This document shows, one piece after another, positions 51,790 to 62,974 of a stretch of 64,000 bases of DNA (the first letter of the stretch is position 1; the number at the start of each line of letters is the position of its first letter). The notes under the pieces were generated by a model, which was not told the origin of the DNA, made no database searches, and saw only the letters and a program-made list of their open reading frames with translations. Source of the stretch: Boesenbergia rotunda (Eukaryota; Streptophyta; Magnoliopsida; Zingiberales; Zingiberaceae); assembly GCA_024364735.1 (NCBI GenBank), contig JAGFNQ010005219.1, positions 310,121-374,120 of the forward strand, read 5' to 3'. A program made the translations under genes and the position numbers.

Positions 51790-53494
51790 TGATAGTGCCC
51801 AATACTAGTGTCACAATTGACCCTCAAATTTAGATATTTATAAACTAAAAACCCTTGGCTAGCAAGATTAAATGTAGTAGAGGGGCCTCAGGTCGTATTT
51901 TTTCAAGGACTAGTTATAAGTGTTTGAATCAAGCTTGAAATTATTTGTCGTCAAATGATTTGGGTTTTCGAATTGGAACGGGGGTTTTGTTTTGCAAATA
52001 AGATTGAGAATGTAGTTGAAAACGAAACAAGCTTAACTAAGCAAACTTAAACTAAGAAATTTCAAGAATTGAACTTAACTCACTAGGAAATTGAACAACT
52101 CAATATGAAACTATGAAGTTGCAGAACTAAACTAATATCGAAGACAAGCAAACAATTAATCCTAAACTAAGTTGCAGAATTGAAATGGAATTGATGCAGT
52201 ACACGATGAATGCTTAAAAACAGGGCTGAGTCGAAACTGTGGTTACTTGATCGGTCAACAGTCCGATCAGATACTCGTCTGATCGGTCGACAGACCGATC
52301 AGTACCTGCCTGGATCAGTCGCAGAGACCGATCAGTAGCTGGAAGTTGATGAGTACAGAAATGATACAATTGAAACAACTCGGCAAATATTCAGAAACAA
52401 AGTTCAGGAATGAAATCTAGCAACTATTGACTCCAGATCAGACTCTTCACCAGGATTCACTCCTTGCCGTCACACAAGGATCAATCTAAGAACCCCTTAG
52501 ATCACGAGTTTGCAAGATCAAGCTCCTCTGATCAGTTGTGTCAGATTGGTTCAGCCACTCGATCAGCTGGATGCAACTCGGCTCAGAACCCTCGGTGTTG
52601 TTCAGAGAACCCCTCTGAATACTCTGGTGGATCCCGATTGGTGAACACAGCGATCGCGTGGAAGTTGATTTGGGCGAAGCAGAGCTCAGCGACACCCTCA
52701 CCGGAGCTGGGCGGCAACAAATTCGGACACAAACCTCCCGAAGACTAGACCCTGTTGACTCAAAATCTGGAAAGAAATTGATTCTAGAGTGGCTGCCTGC
52801 GATCGGAGAAGATGAACGGAGAAGAACTGGAAAAATTGGAGAGCGATCTCGCGACAACCACGAGTGGAGAGGGAATTCCTGATTTAAATCTCCTTTTGAA
52901 TTTTGGATGGCTGTGATTGTCTCGGACTCATCCAACGGTGGGATCAAGTCAGATCTAAACCAAACCTCACAGATCTTGATCAATGGCTTAGATCTACTTC
53001 TCCTTAGCTCGGATCAATCAGATCTGCGATGGATGGCTCAGATCTTCCCTTCTCTTGAATGAATGGTCTAGATCATCTTTAGCTTGATCCGACGGTTAGA
53101 TTGCTTCAGATTTGGATGAAATTTTCAGATCTTGATTTGTGGTCATGATTGACTCTATCTTGAACTCGGATTGATCAGAAGTTGATCGATGGCTCAGATC
53201 TAGACGTTTCTTGATCGGACGGCTCACATTGATCCAGCTCTTGATCCCTTTGATCAAAGCCAATTCTGAACTCAAGTTCTGATCCAATCTTGATCTAGGT
53301 CCATGGTTAATTGAAGCCTATAAAATTAGATTCAAAATTAATGCCAAAATATCTCAAATATAGAAAGAATTGTATCCAAAGACAAAATATAAAGATTTCA
53401 TGAAACCTAATGTAAATGCAAACCTAAGCATATGAAAAGGGATCAAAAACATGGATTTGAGAGCCTAATTGAAGTGACAAATTGATAGTTATCA
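51790..53494 (-). repeat. 3' LTR of the second Athila-type element
   Basis: 1,705 bp, TGATAG...TTATCA, about 640 bp shorter than the LTR at 34860-37202 but similar near the start (GGGGCC-CAG-CGTATTTTT). It contains three GATCGGTC/GACCGATC palindromes at 52248-52335 and many degenerate GATGGCTCAGATC words at 52900-53270. Confidence 0.85.
52248..52335. repeat. Three 23- to 25-bp palindromes in the Athila-type LTR
   Basis: The clearest copy (52279-52302) is CTGATCGGTC-GACA-GACCGATCAG, a near-perfect palindrome. Variants lie at 52248-52270 and 52311-52335, with starts 31 to 32 bp apart. Confidence 0.85.
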
Positions 53495-55815
53495 ACTCCC
53501 CCACACTTATTCATAGGCGTCTCGCACAAGCTACTAGGGTTGCCAATTCTCAATCATAGTTAGAAGCAATTGAAAAGAAATTACCTAGGGTTGTCAATTC
53601 TCAATAAATCTAAGCTCAATGGACTAGTATCTTGTCCTTAAATCAACAACTTAGCATACTTCCTCCTTCATGACTCATTGATATGAACTCAACACACAAA
53701 ACCTTTCAAAGGGATTTTAAGTGGCTCTCTTCCTAAATTCTACATTTCAATGAAAATGGAGCTCACTCAAACACAACATGCTTCTTGAACTACCATAGGC
53801 TTGCTTATTATCTACTCTCCACCATCATTCTTGACTTGGAACCACATCTACAAAGGTTTATTAGAACAATTTAAAGAAATATGAAATGAATAGAATAAAA
53901 GAGAAGTTCAATGAATTTTGATACTAAAGAATCATGATAAAGGAAATAAAGAACTATGATATGATAAGAAAGACATGGAAAAGAGATATGGCTTGATAAG
54001 AAAATATGGGAAGTAAGAAAAATGGAAGACTTGGATACTCAAAATTATTTCCTAAAGCTGATTTGGATGAGAAAGGTACTGAATTCAGGCTGCCACCTCC
54101 ACTGATCGGTCCAGAGACTGATCAGACTCTGACTGATCGTTCTGGAGATCGGACTGTGCCTCTTCTGCTCGGACTGGATAGCTCCTGATTGGTCCGGTGA
54201 CCGGTCAGGCTCCTCCCTGACCGGTCACCAGTCCCTGATCGGACTGGTGACCGGTCAGGGACTGATCAGTAGCCAAAATCTCAGAACTCTGAAATTGTTT
54301 GTTGCCAAAATCATTTCCTTTCAATCAACACTACATCTCAAACTCTTCTAGCTTCTTGTCAACATCTTCCACTTCAGAATTCTAACCATCTCTGGATACT
54401 TCGTGTTTATTTCCCTTTTCTTTTCTCTTTTTTTCAGCTGCTTGTTCTCCTTTTTTTTCTATTTTGTTTGCAGCTAAGTCATTTTGTTTCTATTTTTTCC
54501 TCTTTTTTTTTATTCACTTCTTTACAATGGCAAATTGAGCTTCCCATCTCTATCAATTTGAATTAGCTTAGATTCCACTCCAAGTTGTTTCAGCTATGCA
54601 AAATTCATCATCTGGAAAATTCATTAGGGCTCAACCTATTAGCTTAATATGCCACTTAACTTGACAATAGAGCTCAAACAAGCTTCGAACTCTTCACTAA
54701 ACTTACTGAGCTTACTTGATCTCACTTCAAATCTCATTTTTTTTCATTCCTATTTCAGATTTTTCAGATTTCCAAATGCTTCAAATCTCAACTTCAATGT
54801 CAAATGAGTTGGCATATGGAACTTCCTATGAGTCACTAACATTTTTCCGAAATTTCCCTCATAAAACTCGAAACCTCAAATCATAATTAGGAATTTAGAT
54901 GTTCCACATGTAGACTTCACTAATCAACTTTTACGACTCACTCTTGATACACCACTCCATAAACTTGGTACACTTCTTCATCTTAAACTTCATTATCTTT
55001 CCTCTTCCTTTCTTTTTGAATTGCTTCCTTGATACTTTTCCATTCCTTAAGTTTCATTAAAACATTCGGAATCCACAAAAATCCATCTTAAAATCCATAA
55101 AAATAGATTTCCATCACAAAATAAACTTCAAAATGCATCACTTCTTACCAAAACCATTTAGCACTAGCCACCTCCTCCACACTTAAACTTTTGTCCGTCT
55201 CAGGCAAAGTAACATCAAGAAACAACAAAAGAAACCAAGTCCATGGAGAAATATAGTTTTGAGCAGAAAAAAGAGAAAGGAAAAAGAATAGAGCATGTAT
55301 CACAAGGATTATTTCAAAACCCCATATAAAAAGGGAAGACAAAGTGATTAACCTCTATAAATGTGGTCCAATCATAGAAATATGGTTTTGAAAGAACCTA
55401 AGCAAGTTCTAGAGTACAATCACATGTGTGTATCTCAAAAATAAGGCTAAGTCCTCACTAGGTAAGAAGAATTCATCTCAATTCATCAATCTAAAGTCCA
55501 TAACTAAGTAGTACTCAAGCAACCAAGAATTTTCATCCATTGACTCAAATCCTAAGTTTTGACAATCAAATTTAATTTGCCTTCAAGAGACTCTAAAATG
55601 ATATAGAGAAAACCTAGATGGATACATTTATTCCTAGTCATGCAAGAAATAAGGTGCCAACATGATAAAATGGTACCTACAATAACTCTTTATTCATCCT
55701 ACACTACCTAAACATTTATTATGAAAAACTCATTGTAAAAGAAAGATTTAACTATTTGAAAATAATAAAATGGTATTTATAATGAAATAAAAGCGCAAGA
55801 AAAGAAAACTCCCCT
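53495..55815 (-). other. Noncoding 3' region of the second Athila-type element
   Basis: It starts with polypurine tract GTGTGGGGGAGT (minus). It holds a second cluster of GATCGGTC-like palindromes (54102-54275), poly-T and TTTCAG-rich stretches, and near 55165 a block CACACTTAA...TTGTCCGTCTC shared with 30205-30240. The short open frames have no recognisable protein. Confidence 0.7.
54102..54275. repeat. GATCGGTC / GACCGGTCAG palindrome cluster
   Basis: Five imperfect palindromic blocks resemble those of the LTR: CTGATCGGTCCAGAGACTG, CTGATCGTTC, GGTCCGGTGACCGGTCAG, CTGACCGGTCACCAG and ACTGGTGACCGGTCAG. It lies outside the LTR, about 600 bp inside the element. Confidence 0.8.
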
Positions 55816-57682
55816 CTAGGTTGGGTAGATATCATCTTTGATGTCCAAACCATCCACCTCTAGCTCCTTTAATTCTTCAAAGTATCTCTTGAGCCGGTGG
55901 CCATTGACTTTCCAAACAAAACCATTAGTCTTATCTTTAATTTCAACAACACCATAGGGAAAAATGTTAATTACAAGAAATGGACCTTCCCACCTTGACC
56001 TCAACTTACCTTTAATCAACTTGAGCCTTGACTTATACAATTGAACCTTGTCGCCAATTTGGAACTCTTTCCTCACTATGTGTTTGTCATGGAAGATCTT
56101 GGTCTTTTCCTTATAAATTCTTGAGTTTTCAAATGCTTCTAGTCTTATCTCCTCAAGTTCTTGAAGTTGAAGTTTCCTCTCTTCTCCCACCTTAGTAGCA
56201 TCGAAGTTGCAAGCCTTCACCACCCAATATGCTTTGTGCTCTATCTCCACGGATAGATGACAAGCTTTTCCATATACTAACTGGTAGGGAGACATTCCAA
56301 TTGGTGTTTTGTATGCCGTTCTATAGGCCCATAGTGCATCATCAAGTCTCTTGCTCCAATCTTTCCTATTAGGCCTAACGGTCTTCTCCAAAATTGCTTT
56401 GATCTTTCTATTTGAAATTTCAGCTTGGCCATTTGTTTGGGGATGGTAGGAAGTAGAAACCTTATGGACAACCCCATACTTGCTAAGTAGGGTCTTCATG
56501 TGTTTGTTGCAAAACTGAGAACCTTGGTCACTTATGATAGCCCTGGGAATTCCAAACCTGCAAAATATACGTGACCTGACAAAACTAACAACACAAGAGT
56601 CATCAGTCCTGGAGGGAATGACCTCCACCTATTTAGAAACATAATCTACAGTAAGCAAAATATACAAATAACCACAGGATGCAGGAAAAGGTCCCATAAA
56701 GTCTATTCCCCAAACATCAAAAATCTCACAGAAAAGCATAGTCTGTTGGGGCATCTCATTTCTAGCTCCCATGTTCCCAGTTCTCTGACATCTATCTCAA
56801 TTCTTATAAAACAAATATGCATCATGAAATAAGGAGGGCCAATACAATCCACACTCTAAAACTTTCCTAGCTGTTCTTTGGGGTCCAAAATGTCCCCCAC
56901 AGGCTGATGAATGACAAAAAGTAAGAACTGAATAAAACTCATGATTAGGTATGCATCTCCTAATTATTTGATCATTACAAAACTTCCATAAATAAGGGTC
57001 ATCCCACACATAGAATTTAGCATCACTTTTGAGTTTATCTTTTTAAGCCTTAGAAAAATGTATAGGAAAAACATGTGCCACTAAAATGTTAACAAGATCT
57101 GCATACCAAGGCGACTCACCATGCAACACAAGAAGGTGCTCATCTCTAAAGTCATCATCAATAGTGGTAGGATATCCATCTCCCTCAATTCTGCTCAAGT
57201 GATCTGCAACCAGGTTCTCTTTGCCACTCCTATCTCTGATTTCCAAATCAAATTCCTGGAGTAGAAGCATCCATCTGATTAGTCTAGGCTTAGGCTTCTT
57301 CAAAAGGTACTTTAAAGCTGAATGATCAGAAAAAATAATAACATGTGAGCATAACAAATAAGATCTAAATCGGTCTAAAGCAAAAATAATGGCAAGAAGC
57401 TCCTTTTCAGTTGTGGTGTAGTTGGCTTGGGCGACATCTAGGGTCTTGGAGGCATAACATATGACATGAGGTGCTCCATCCACCCTCTGTGCAAGAACAG
57501 CTCCTACAGCAAAGTTAGATGCATCATACATTAGTTCAAATGGTAAATTCCAATCAGGGGGTCTAATAATAGGAGCTGAAGTAAGAGCTTCCCTTAGTTT
57601 ATGAAAAGCTTCTCTGCATTTGTCATCAAAACAAAATTCAACCTCTTTTTGCAAAAGTCTTGTCAAGGGCCGAGCAATCTTA
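55816..57682 (-). pseudogene. Athila-type RNase H and integrase with three internal stops
   Basis: One minus-strand frame runs from 57682 to 55816. It starts at the end of RT (KIARPLTRLLQKEVEF), then RNase H (LMYDASNFAVGAVL, TTTEKELLAIIFALDRF, FSDHSALKYLL, GKENLVADHLSR), then the integrase zinc finger (HSSACGGHFG ... DRCQRTGN) and catalytic core with the three acidic residues (GIDFMGPF, ISDQGSQF, NGQAEISNRK), ending in GLDIKDDIYPT. Stops lie at 57043-57045, just left of 56797 and just right of 56628; the last replaces a Trp in SK-W-VEVIPS. The N-terminal RT is cut off by copia Y at 57683. Confidence 0.92.
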
Positions 57683-59968
57683 TGTTAGTGATATGAGAGA
57701 AGTGTCCTAAGGCAATCGCCTTATGATGTAAACATTTATTTTAATAAATGATAATTCACTATTTGAGTATACATGTTTTGTGTATTTGATTGGGATCTTG
57801 AACTCATCTACTGAATGTCCGCAATACAACTCACAGCATAAGAGAATTTGTGATGGGATCACAACTAGTGATTATCTCTAATGTGCAATTGTGAAGTATT
57901 GAAATTATCCCTAGTCGATGAATTGATAAAAACGGACACTATCAATTCTGTTGAGACTAGCATGGGTTATTCTCTAATCAGCTGATTCTCACTGGCTGGT
58001 GACATTGGGATGTCCGGAGATAAACATGGATGCTAGTTAAGGGAACTAGTTCATTGGAGTGACTAGCTGTAAGACTTCATATGGGAATCTACATGTAGAT
58101 ATGTCAATGAAGATCTTACTGCGGCTTAAGTGCGATGTTCCTTTGACTTGCGGTGTTCAAGTCATCTTGGTCATGGAGACTTATACTTTGACATCTTAAG
58201 CAAGCATCTCCAAGGAGGTGTGGACCCAGGATGATTGGGTATAAGCCGAAGTGCCCGAAGATGTTTGAACAGCCTACAAAGGATTCACCACTCCTTGCGA
58301 GGAGATGTATACCCAGGCCTATCGTCGGATTGTTACTCAAAGCCTCTGGCCAGAGCATATCATGTTAAGAGTGCGAGTCTCTTAAATACATGAGAGTAAT
58401 TAGAAATCCAAAGGACGAGGAAGACACTACTTGGGCTAGGTGTGACGTAGTCAGCCTAGTGGGGACTGACACCATAGACCGTGTCCTGAACCAAGTGGGT
58501 ATAAGGTGGTGAAGGGAATGAGACACGATTCATTAGAGCTGCTGAAGGGTTTCAGAATAATTTCTTCTGGGGTCAAACCGTTGATCTTTCGATTAATTGG
58601 GGATCATGATGTACTACTAGGTGCCACTCATGATCGTTCTATAATTAATGGGTTAATTATAGACGGCCAACATAAATCGAAAGCCTATTTAGTCACACGC
58701 AATACGAGTAATCCGAGGGATTTAAAACGAGTTGAAAATTGGATTTTCCGATCAAGAGAAATAAGTCGAATCTGAGTTGGTCAGAGGCGCAATGGAAGCT
58801 AAAAATGGCTAAGTCTTTTGAAGGCTTTTTGGGCGAATTAAATGAGTTTAATTCGCGACGGTTCGGGTCGGTTTGGGCCGGCCAAAGAGGGTGTTAACCC
58901 TCCTTGTGGTGGCCGGCCATTAAAGGAGATTAAACCAATTTAATTGGTTTAATTAATAAAATAAATCTAGCGCGGTTTATTTTATAAATTATGGATAAAT
59001 AAATTTGTAGAAAGAAAATTTATATAAATAAATTTGTAGAAATTTATTCTTTTTATGAAAGTTTAAATAATCCATGAATTGGTTTATTTTTATTTTATAA
59101 AATCAATTATGAATTGATTTTATCATAATAAGAAAGTTTATAAATTTCTTATAAAAATTTATTCCATAATTTAAAGAGAGAAAAGAATAAGTTTTATTAT
59201 AAATTAGTTTATAATAAAGACTTGGTTTAAACGGAATAATTAGTTAAGAAAATTTATAGGATAAATTTCTTATAACTAATTCCGTTTAGAGAGAGACTTA
59301 GCAAAGAGTTGCTACTATATAAAGGAACCAAAGGCTAGCCCCTTAGATCAATCAATTAATCAAGAGATTAATTAGAGCTCTCCCTCTCTCTCTTTTATTC
59401 TCTTCTCTCCTCATCTTCTTCTCCTTCACATTAGGGCCGGCGCCCCATCCTTGTGGATTAGGGCCGGCGCACACAACCATCATCCAAGGGAGTTGGCGTG
59501 AGCTTTCAAGGAGAAGGAGAACCCGAACACGAAGAAGAAGAAGCGGATAGCGACTCCTCTCTTCTCGGAATTCGATTCCGTTACTTCGTTGGTTAGTTTT
59601 CCTAATTTTTCTCTTGTCCTTCTAGTTGTGCCTTCCGAGAATCTAGTAGTTCTCGTCGGCACAAAACTCGTGACTTTGTGAAGTCATCCCGAAGAGAACT
59701 CGGCGTGGACGCGAATAGAGGCGGAGCTTCCAAGGGACGCTACGGTTGGATCTCGTCCCTTACTTCGAGTTACGAGAGGTACTTAGTAAATTTGTTTACT
59801 ATTCCGCAATGTTTTATTTTATGATTATGTCAACACACCATAAGATTGCATGCTAGATACGAAGTTAAAATAATTTAGGAAATTATTTTATGCAAACTCT
59901 TCCGCTGCACGTAAAAATTTTAAATTTTACGAACTCGTATCCTTGTCGACATGCACCCGGTCCCAACA
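57683..59968 (+). repeat. 5' LTR of copia Y
   Basis: 2,286 bp, TGTTAGTGATATG...CCGGTCCCAACA. TATA box at 59316-59323, then a CT-rich stretch (59390-59430), then a repeated AGGGCCGGCGC word pair (59434 and 59461) in the transcribed part. The last 440 bp match 7179-7560 in reverse. Confidence 0.9.
59316..59323 (+). promoter_or_regulatory. TATA box of copia Y
   Basis: TATATAAA followed by GGAACC, about 650 bp before the LTR end. It is the probable core promoter for the element's RNA. Confidence 0.7.
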
Positions 59969-59969
59969 G

Positions 59970-59981
59970 TGGTATCAGAGC
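59970..59981 (+). promoter_or_regulatory. Primer-binding site of copia Y
   Basis: TGGTATCAGAGC one base after the LTR, an exact initiator tRNA-Met site. Confidence 0.95.
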
Positions 59982-61669
59982 CGGTTAGTGTTCGACTTAA
60001 TCATATAATTATTTTGTGGAAAACTTTGTCATGATCTCAACTTCGGAAAATTTTTCCAATTATGGAAACTTTCAAATTATAATAAATTTTAGAATTAGGA
60101 ATTTCAAAGTTTGGAAATCCTCATGAAATTTCGCAAACGTTTGAAATTTTCTAGTTTCTAAATTTTTATAATAATTGTGAAAATTTCCCATCTTTGGAAA
60201 CTTTCCAATTTTGGAAATTTTTCTATTTTAGAAATTTTCCAACTTTGGAAATATGTAAGTTTTCTTTGTACCAAAAACTTACAATTATTCTGAAAACCTA
60301 TTTTCGAAATCTCGCAATTTTGGGCACTTTCTTTTAAGAAAGTCTAGACAAATTCATGGATAGTTAATTGACAATTAAATTTGAATTGGTTTTTAAATTG
60401 ACAACAAAATTCTTTATTTTGGATTGAGCCTCGGGGAGCCGTCCAATTTAAAGTTAGATGTTGTAATTTAATTTCCCAATTTTAATTGAAATTGTCATGT
60501 TTGATTTGGATTGAGCCTCGGGGAGACGTCCAATTGGATTTACAACACTTTACTTTTCTTTGGGTATCTGAGCCTCGGGGAGCCACCCTTAGAAAATGAT
60601 TTGTTGTAATTAATCAAATCCATGAATAAAATATGTTTTAAGAGGTGATGCTCTTACATATTGTTGTCTCCAAAATTAATTAGGAAAATGGTTTCCTATA
60701 GAGTTTCTTAAATGAGATTTTCATGAAAATAATATGTGGTTGAATTAAGGGAATTGACTCTTAATTTAATAAGTTTTGATTTAGAGAAATCAAAGTCTTG
60801 AACATATTATTTCCGAAATTAATTATGACAATTTAGGAAATTGTTTCCCAAAATAATTCCTTTAATAAAGTGTGAAATTAGAATTAAGGAAATCCGGTTC
60901 CTAATTCAATTCATGAGACTTGATAAATTAAGTCACATACATACTTTATTAAGGAAATCGTTAGTCATGAATGTGCATTAAAAAGGAAAAGATGAGACCA
61001 AAACCCCTTACAAAATATTAAGGCCAACACCTTCCATTAATATGGTTAAAATCGGAGTTTTGTTTCTCGCTTGGGTTGATGGACACATCCATGCCCGACT
61101 TGAACCTTAACATGTTCAAACCATGGAATTAGTTTATGAATAATATAGTTGGAGTCAGAGGTCAATCCTTAGTTTTGGTTGTTGGACACATCCAAGCCTG
61201 ACTAAACGGTTGAATGAGCTCCAACCATATTAAAACTATTTCTTGATTAATGGGTCAGCCTTAAGCTTGGAGCATCGATTTGTTGTGCCACAGCCAAGGT
61301 CGATGTAAAGAGAGGTGCAGTTAGGTGCTATGTATATGATGCATACTTGTTAATGAGTTAACAACCTAATGATTTATGCAAACATTCAATTAGTTGATAG
61401 CATAACGTGATAGTTACATATATGTGATATGTAATCGGTATAATTACCTACCTTCATAGCTAAGGAAAACTTGATGGCCACAGCCATGGTAATTCTTATC
61501 TATGGTTGGATATCAACCTATTTGGAGATGTTCCTACGATCTCCCGAATTGATAATAAGGGTTATTCAATTTGAAAAATAAATAGGATTTTATTTATGTA
61601 TGTTGATACATTCTTTAATAAATCTTCTCACATAATCTCAATTTGTATTTCTAGGATAATCACTCGATC
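59982..61669 (+). other. Long leader of copia Y
   Basis: 1.69 kb, noncoding and AT-rich. It holds clusters of GGAAA/TTTCC inverted words (60040-60260), three copies of GAGCCTCGGGGAG (60427, 60510 and 60566) and a duplicated TTGGACACATCCA-like stretch (61078-61095 and 61183-61200). A leader this long suggests regulatory RNA structure. Confidence 0.7.
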
Positions 61670-62974
61670 ATGTCTTCTCTGAACTTGCGTTCCATTTTGG
61701 ACACAAATAAACTGACTGGGCCAAACTACATGGACTGGCTTCGAAACATGAGGATAGTCCTCAAGGCAGAGAAGCTTGCTTATGTCCTTGAAGAACAACT
61801 TCCCACCCATCCTCCAGAAAATGCAACTCCAGACCAATTGTTGGCCTATCAGAAACATGTGACCGATTCTGAACTTGCGAGTTGCATCATGCTAGCCTCT
61901 ATGGTACCTGAGTTGCAAAAGCAACATGAGCATATGGATGATAATACCATCATCTTCCATCTTCATGAGTTGTTTGAAGAGCAGGCGAGATCCGAAAGGT
62001 TCGAGGTCTCCAGACTCCTCTTCACCACTAAGATGCAGGAAGGCACTTCTGCCTCGCAGTTTGTGTTAAAGATGTTGGGGTACATTGAGCGACTGAGCGC
62101 ACTGGGTTTTACAATGGATCATGAACTAAGTATTGACTTAATTCTGAGTTGTTTGTCCAAGAGTTGTTCACAATTTGTGATGAACTATCGGATGAACAAA
62201 CTGGAGACTACAATTCCTGAGTTGATCAACATGCTGAAGACTGTGGAGCCTTCTGTAAAGCCAGATCAAAAAGCGGTACTGTTAGTTGGTTCCTCGAAGA
62301 AAGGTTCTAAGAGGAAAGCCAAAGAACAGAACAAAGGGAAGAAGAAAAAGGCCAAGAAAACTGAAAAGAAACCAAAAGGAACTTGCCATCACTGTGGCAA
62401 GGAAGGTCACTGGCGAAGAAACTGCAAGATTTATCTTGAGTCCATGAAGAAGAAGGCATCCGATGCCCCATCCTCTTCAGGTATCTTCGTTATTGAATGT
62501 CACTCTATTTCCTCAGATACCTGGGTACTTGATACTGGGTGTAGCTCACATATATGTAATGACATACAGGGGCTAAGGAATAGAAGAAGGCTCGTCAAGG
62601 GAGAAGCGAATTTGCGGGTTGGAAATGGAGCAAGGATTGCTGCTATTGCCATCGGAACATATTTGCTAAAGCTCCCAACTGGACGTGTCTTAGAATTGGA
62701 TAATTGTTATTTCGTTCCTTCGTTAATAAAGAACATTGTATCTATTTCATGTTTGAATGAAAAGGGTTATCATTTAACTTTCAGTAACAATTGTTGTTAC
62801 ATAACTTTAAATGGCGTTCTTTATGGGAATGGAACTTTGTGCAATGGCATCTACACGTTAGATTTATCCAGTGACGTTTTCAATATCGAAGTAAGCAACA
62901 AACGTGCTCGAATAGATAATCAAATAGACTCCTACACGTGGCACTGTCGTCTTGGCCATATAAGAAACGCATGA
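61670..62974 (+). CDS. Copia Y gag-protease
   Basis: 434 codons from the first ATG after the leader. Residues 1-200 form a Ty1/copia gag (LTGPNYMDWLRNMRIVLKAE, ASCIMLASMVPELQKQHEHM, LFTTKMQEGTSASQFVLKM). Next come a lysine-rich basic linker and the zinc knuckle CHHCGKEGHWRRNC near 238-251. The aspartic protease shows WVLDTGCSSHICN near 285-297, with the catalytic D-T-G intact. The GAG-pre-integrase module begins (YTWHCRLGHI) and the frame is then broken at about 62961-62970 and stops. In an active copia element gag and pol form one frame, so this truncation is a mutation. Confidence 0.94.
   Translation: MSSLNLRSILDTNKLTGPNYMDWLRNMRIVLKAEKLAYVLEEQLPTHPPENATPDQLLAYQKHVTDSELASCIMLASMVPELQKQHEHMDDNTIIFHLHELFEEQARSERFEVSRLLFTTKMQEGTSASQFVLKMLGYIERLSALGFTMDHELSIDLILSCLSKSCSQFVMNYRMNKLETTIPELINMLKTVEPSVKPDQKAVLLVGSSKKGSKRKAKEQNKGKKKKAKKTEKKPKGTCHHCGKEGHWRRNCKIYLESMKKKASDAPSSSGIFVIECHSISSDTWVLDTGCSSHICNDIQGLRNRRRLVKGEANLRVGNGARIAAIAIGTYLLKLPTGRVLELDNCYFVPSLIKNIVSISCLNEKGYHLTFSNNCCYITLNGVLYGNGTLCNGIYTLDLSSDVFNIEVSNKRARIDNQIDSYTWHCRLGHIRNA

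Larger units (their letters stand above)
51790..57682 (-). mobile_element. Second Athila-type element, left portion
   Basis: Minus-strand element with 3' LTR (51790-53494), polypurine tract (53495-53506), noncoding region and decayed RNase H-integrase (55816-57682). It is interrupted at 57683 by copia Y, so RT, protease, gag and the 5' LTR lie outside the window. It is inserted into unit 4 of the LTR array. Confidence 0.88.

Noticed and set aside
52464..52983. Open frames of 74-165 codons on both strands in the Athila-type LTR
   Set aside because: They lie in the noncoding LTR, have no domain, and the corresponding region of the other Athila-type LTR lacks them.
57683..59968. Possible host gene fragment in the copia Y LTR (58506-58775 frame)
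   Set aside because: No recognisable domain; the frame sits upstream of the TATA box within an LTR whose ends are well defined.
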